A DNA stretch of 64,000 nucleotides, from positions 4,713,835 through 4,777,834 of the forward strand of contig OX030955.1 in assembly GCA_943735955.1 (NCBI GenBank), written 5' to 3'. The notes beneath the pieces were generated by a model. It searched no databases. It had not been told where the DNA came from and saw only the letters and a list, made by a program, of their open reading frames with translations. Every line of letters begins with the position of its first letter. Position 1 is the first letter of the stretch. The position numbers and the translations under genes are program-made. Shown here one piece after another: positions 62,201 to 64,000 of this stretch. The DNA is from Piscicola geometra. Lineage: Eukaryota > Annelida > Clitellata > Hirudinida > Piscicolidae.

Positions 62201-62688
62201 CCCGTCTCTAAAATCCTTCTCGGTCATATTTCGGAATATTTCATTAATGCATTGGTGATGATAGGCGGTTGAATGAATGCTTCGGGAATGGAAATAGGTT
62301 GAGAGCAACTACTGCAAGACACTCAAAAGTCTCCAAGTACAAAAGCTACATTCTTAAGTGTGTCCAATGGATAGGCACGCACATATGCATGTATTTGATA
62401 GTAATAGATCTTATTGCTAACTTCCTATTAATCATTATTGAATATTTAACAGCTGAAGTCGCATAGAAGTGGTTTAATTATTTTCGTAATGGGTTTGAGT
62501 AAGTGATTAATTTATAATGAAGAAGGCTGCCCAAAGTAATCATCTTCCTCAAAAAGCACATCAGCACGCTGAGAACAGTTGAAATTATCGTAAAATGAAA
62601 TAAAGAATCACCACTAGACACCCATCTACATTATCAAGCAATCCTTACCTTCAAACCTTCTACCAATTCCACAAACGCAGTCAATAAT
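59225..62688. other. Intergenic region between protease and plastin genes
   Basis: AT-rich DNA with a probable MITE (60412-60816). Open frames of 60-80 codons at 60397-60579, 60814-61047, 60995-61186, 61620-61853, 62030-62272 and 62269-62466 overlap one another or lack any recognisable feature; none is supported. Part of the right end may be 3' untranslated sequence of plastin. Confidence 0.55.
60412..60816. mobile_element. Probable MITE, 405 bp, 28-bp inverted ends
   Basis: The left end CAATCCACGGAATGCTTAAT, then ATGTTTAG, and the reverse complement of the right end, CAATCCACGGAACGCTTAAC, then ATTTTTAG, match in about 25 of 28 bases. Just inside the right end is a perfect 16-bp palindrome, GCATTCCATGGAATGC. 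It has no coding capacity. Target-site duplications are not obvious. Confidence 0.6.
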
Positions 62689-62888
62689 GAAGCCTTCTTT
62701 TGACCATCAACAAACACACACCCACACGCATGCACACACGCCTCTCCAAACACAGAACCCCCAAACACACTCAAATCCACCTTTCACACCCCCACACCCC
62801 CAAACACACAAATCCATTCCCCCCATAAAGCCTCCACACAAAGAAAAACCCCCCCCCCCCTCTCCCTCGCATACAAACAACCCCACAC
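62689..62888 (-). other. (CA)-rich and C-rich sequence, probable plastin 3' UTR
   Basis: Directly past the plastin stop codon, the plus strand is almost free of G: CACACACCC, CCCCAAACACAC and a run of ten C. On the plastin sense strand it is GT- and G-rich. The 75-80-codon open frames on both strands are low-complexity translations. It is probably the start of the 3' untranslated region. Confidence 0.6.
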
Positions 62889-63053
62889 CTAAACGGCCTT
62901 CTGGGCGGGCTGCAGGTCGCGCAGCATGAGGCATGCGAAGATCGTCATCACCATCTTCGCCTTCACCTCCACAATGTCCTCTGGCAGCGCGTACACACGA
63001 GCGCCGATCTTCCTGGCGACTGAGATGGCGTATGTGGCGTTCGCCATCTTCTC
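62889..63053 (-). CDS. PLS: Plastin last exon
   Basis: It starts after CCACCACAG and encodes 54 codons plus [44 protein letters not shown]. The A-I/V-S-x-[20 protein letters not shown] and K-M-V-M-T-V/I-F-A-C-L-M blocks are the most conserved part of the plastin C-terminus. After CLM the family usually ends with a short basic GRGMKRV-like tail; here it is [11 protein letters not shown], slightly longer and not strongly basic. Confidence 0.95.
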   Translation of the reverse strand, partial: EKMANATYAISVARKIGARVYALPEDIVEVKAKMVMTIFACLMLRDLQPAQKAV

Positions 63054-63869
63054 CTGTGGTGGTTGGTGATTGGTGGTTGATGATGGTGGTGGTGGTGGTT
63101 GGTGGTTGATGATGGTGGTGGTGGTGGTTAATGGTGGTGGTGGTGATTGATGATGGTGGTGGTGGTGGTTAATGGTGGTGGTGATTGATGATGGTGGTGG
63201 TGGTGGTTAATGGTGGTGGTGGTGGCGATTGATGATGGTGGTGGTGGTGTTAATGGTGGTTGATGATGGTGGTGGTGGTTGGTGGTTGATGATGGTGGTG
63301 GATGATGGTGGTGGTTGATGATGGTGGGGGTGGTGATGGTGGTTGGTGGTGGTTGATGATGTGGGAGTTTGATTTTGAGTGAGTTAATTGGAGGAGGGAG
63401 AGAATATTGATAAAGGAGATTGGCGTTTTATCGTTGGCTTGGTCTTTTCATAGGAGTGGTTGATGTGTGAGAATGTGTCTGCCATTTTACTATTCTTTTT
63501 TTATTATTAGCTAAACTGATTACTTTATGTGGGAGTTTAATTATGTGCTTTGGAGGGAGTATCGTAAGCGCTTGGTGCTTTATAGACTATAAACTATAGT
63601 AGACTTTTTCCCCCAAAATTATTTAAAATCCAGCCAATCTTGAAGCATCATCATCATCCTCATCACCCCCAACCACCATTACCATCCCCAAACCAACCAC
63701 CATCACCACCCCCAAACCAACCAACCTCGTCGTCGTCTCCCTCCTTCACCATGTCGTAGTTGACGCAGCCACTCTTGCACGCGTCGATCAGGTCGATCAC
63801 CACCCTGCCCTTGCCGATGTTCGGGTCGTTGAAACCGCTCACCTTCCTCGCTTTACCCGCCTCTTGTAG
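62889..63869 (-). CDS. PLS: Plastin/fimbrin, C-terminal two exons (partial gene)
   Basis: Two coding exons at 63726-63869 and 62889-63053 join in phase 0 and encode the last 102 residues of plastin (fimbrin), the actin-bundling protein with two actin-binding domains of paired CH domains. These residues are the end of the fourth CH domain. The rest of the gene (about 520 more residues in typical family members) lies beyond the right edge. Coding sequence is about 60% G+C, far above the rest of the window. Family identity is very secure from the near-verbatim conserved block described under the last exon. It is the only coding gene near the right end, and nothing links it functionally to the protease. 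Confidence 0.93.
63054..63725 (-). other. Plastin last intron with TGG/GATGATGG minisatellite
   Basis: Donor GACGAG|GTTGGT, acceptor CCACCACAG; phase 0. From about 63058 to 63365 the plus strand is built from GGTGGTGGT, GGTTGATGATGG and GGTTAATGGTGG words, a G+T minisatellite with a variable unit of about 24-33 bases. Near 63650-63722 the plus strand carries the opposite bias (CACCATCACCACCCCC), so the two ends of the intron could pair in the transcript. Confidence 0.85.
63726..63869 (-). CDS. PLS: Plastin penultimate exon
   Basis: 48 codons: [46 protein letters not shown]. The S-x-F-x-D-x-x-I ... V-I-D-L-I-D-A ... V-N-Y-D block is the family's conserved start of the last CH domain subregion. 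The high end is set by CAACCAAG at 63870 in frame; a second AG at 63863 would shorten it by seven bases and shift the frame. [10 protein letters not shown] in place of the usual DLIDAI-x-P-G is a mild oddity. Confidence 0.9.
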
Positions 63870-64000
63870 CTTGGTTGTGTGTGTTTGTGTGTGGGGGGTT
63901 TGTGTATTTGTGTGCGTTCGAACGTAGATGGAAGATGAAGTATTGCCTGGTAGTGATGTGCTAGAACTACCGAATGAATGTTTAAAAAATAATACTTACT
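63870..64000 (-). other. Plastin intron, incomplete, GT-rich
   Basis: Plus-strand TGTGTGTGTTTGTGTGTGGG gives a CA-rich polypyrimidine-poor tract just before the acceptor on the minus strand. The intron continues off the window edge. Confidence 0.6.

Noticed and set aside
62687..62934. Proline- and histidine-rich frames on both strands next to plastin
   Set aside because: They are translations of (CA)n and C-rich sequence beyond the plastin stop codon.

Overview
The window is AT-rich animal nuclear DNA (about 70% A+T by eye). It has spliced genes, long introns, many microsatellites, tRNA-derived SINE-like repeats and several non-LTR retrotransposon remnants. The standard genetic code fits every exon read. 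The gene types (a SUEL/CUB lectin-type receptor, a chymotrypsin-fold protease, plastin) and the repeat types point to an invertebrate, probably a bilaterian; the sequence does not support a finer placement. I found no bacterial operon, CRISPR array or intact tRNA gene.

All three recognisable genes lie on the minus strand. (1) Positions 3925-41433 hold a seven-exon gene for a type I membrane protein of about 1089 residues, rebuilt from splice sites and reading-frame phases. The order is signal peptide, SUEL (galactose/rhamnose-binding lectin) domain, CUB-like domain, degenerate sushi/CCP-like segment, one membrane helix and a 486-residue cytoplasmic tail. Its first intron is about 16.3 kb. (2) Positions 56723-59148 hold a six-exon gene for a secreted chymotrypsin-fold serine protease zymogen of about 370 residues, with a complete catalytic triad and a TATA box. 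(3) Positions 62889-63869 hold the last two coding exons of a plastin/fimbrin actin-bundling protein, which runs off the right edge.

The remaining sequence is introns and intergenic DNA filled with repeats. From left to right the main items are: a perfect 296-bp palindrome around an (AT)n core (8539-8834); an exon-like cysteine-rich reading frame (10126-10265); a decayed reverse transcriptase (10828-11012); a 12-copy 18-bp tandem repeat open in all six frames (18010-18224); a decayed coding region (19629-20260); a terminal-inverted-repeat element (22725-23460); an RTE-like reverse transcriptase remnant (30306-30460); a 5'-truncated L2/CR1-like LINE with a long open reverse transcriptase frame and a (GATT)n tail (38371-39880); another reverse transcriptase remnant (49984-50331); a probable MITE (60412-60816); and GC-rich minisatellite sequence in the plastin intron. 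Several coding-like but broken fragments inside the big introns look like processed pseudogenes of unidentified genes.

The three genes share no pathway. The receptor is probably a cell-surface carbohydrate- or ligand-binding protein with an intracellular signalling tail, the protease is extracellular, and plastin is cytoskeletal. The strongest new observation is the receptor: each extracellular module is bounded by phase-1 introns, and its CUB and CCP segments are each interrupted by a long Asn/Ser-rich insertion.
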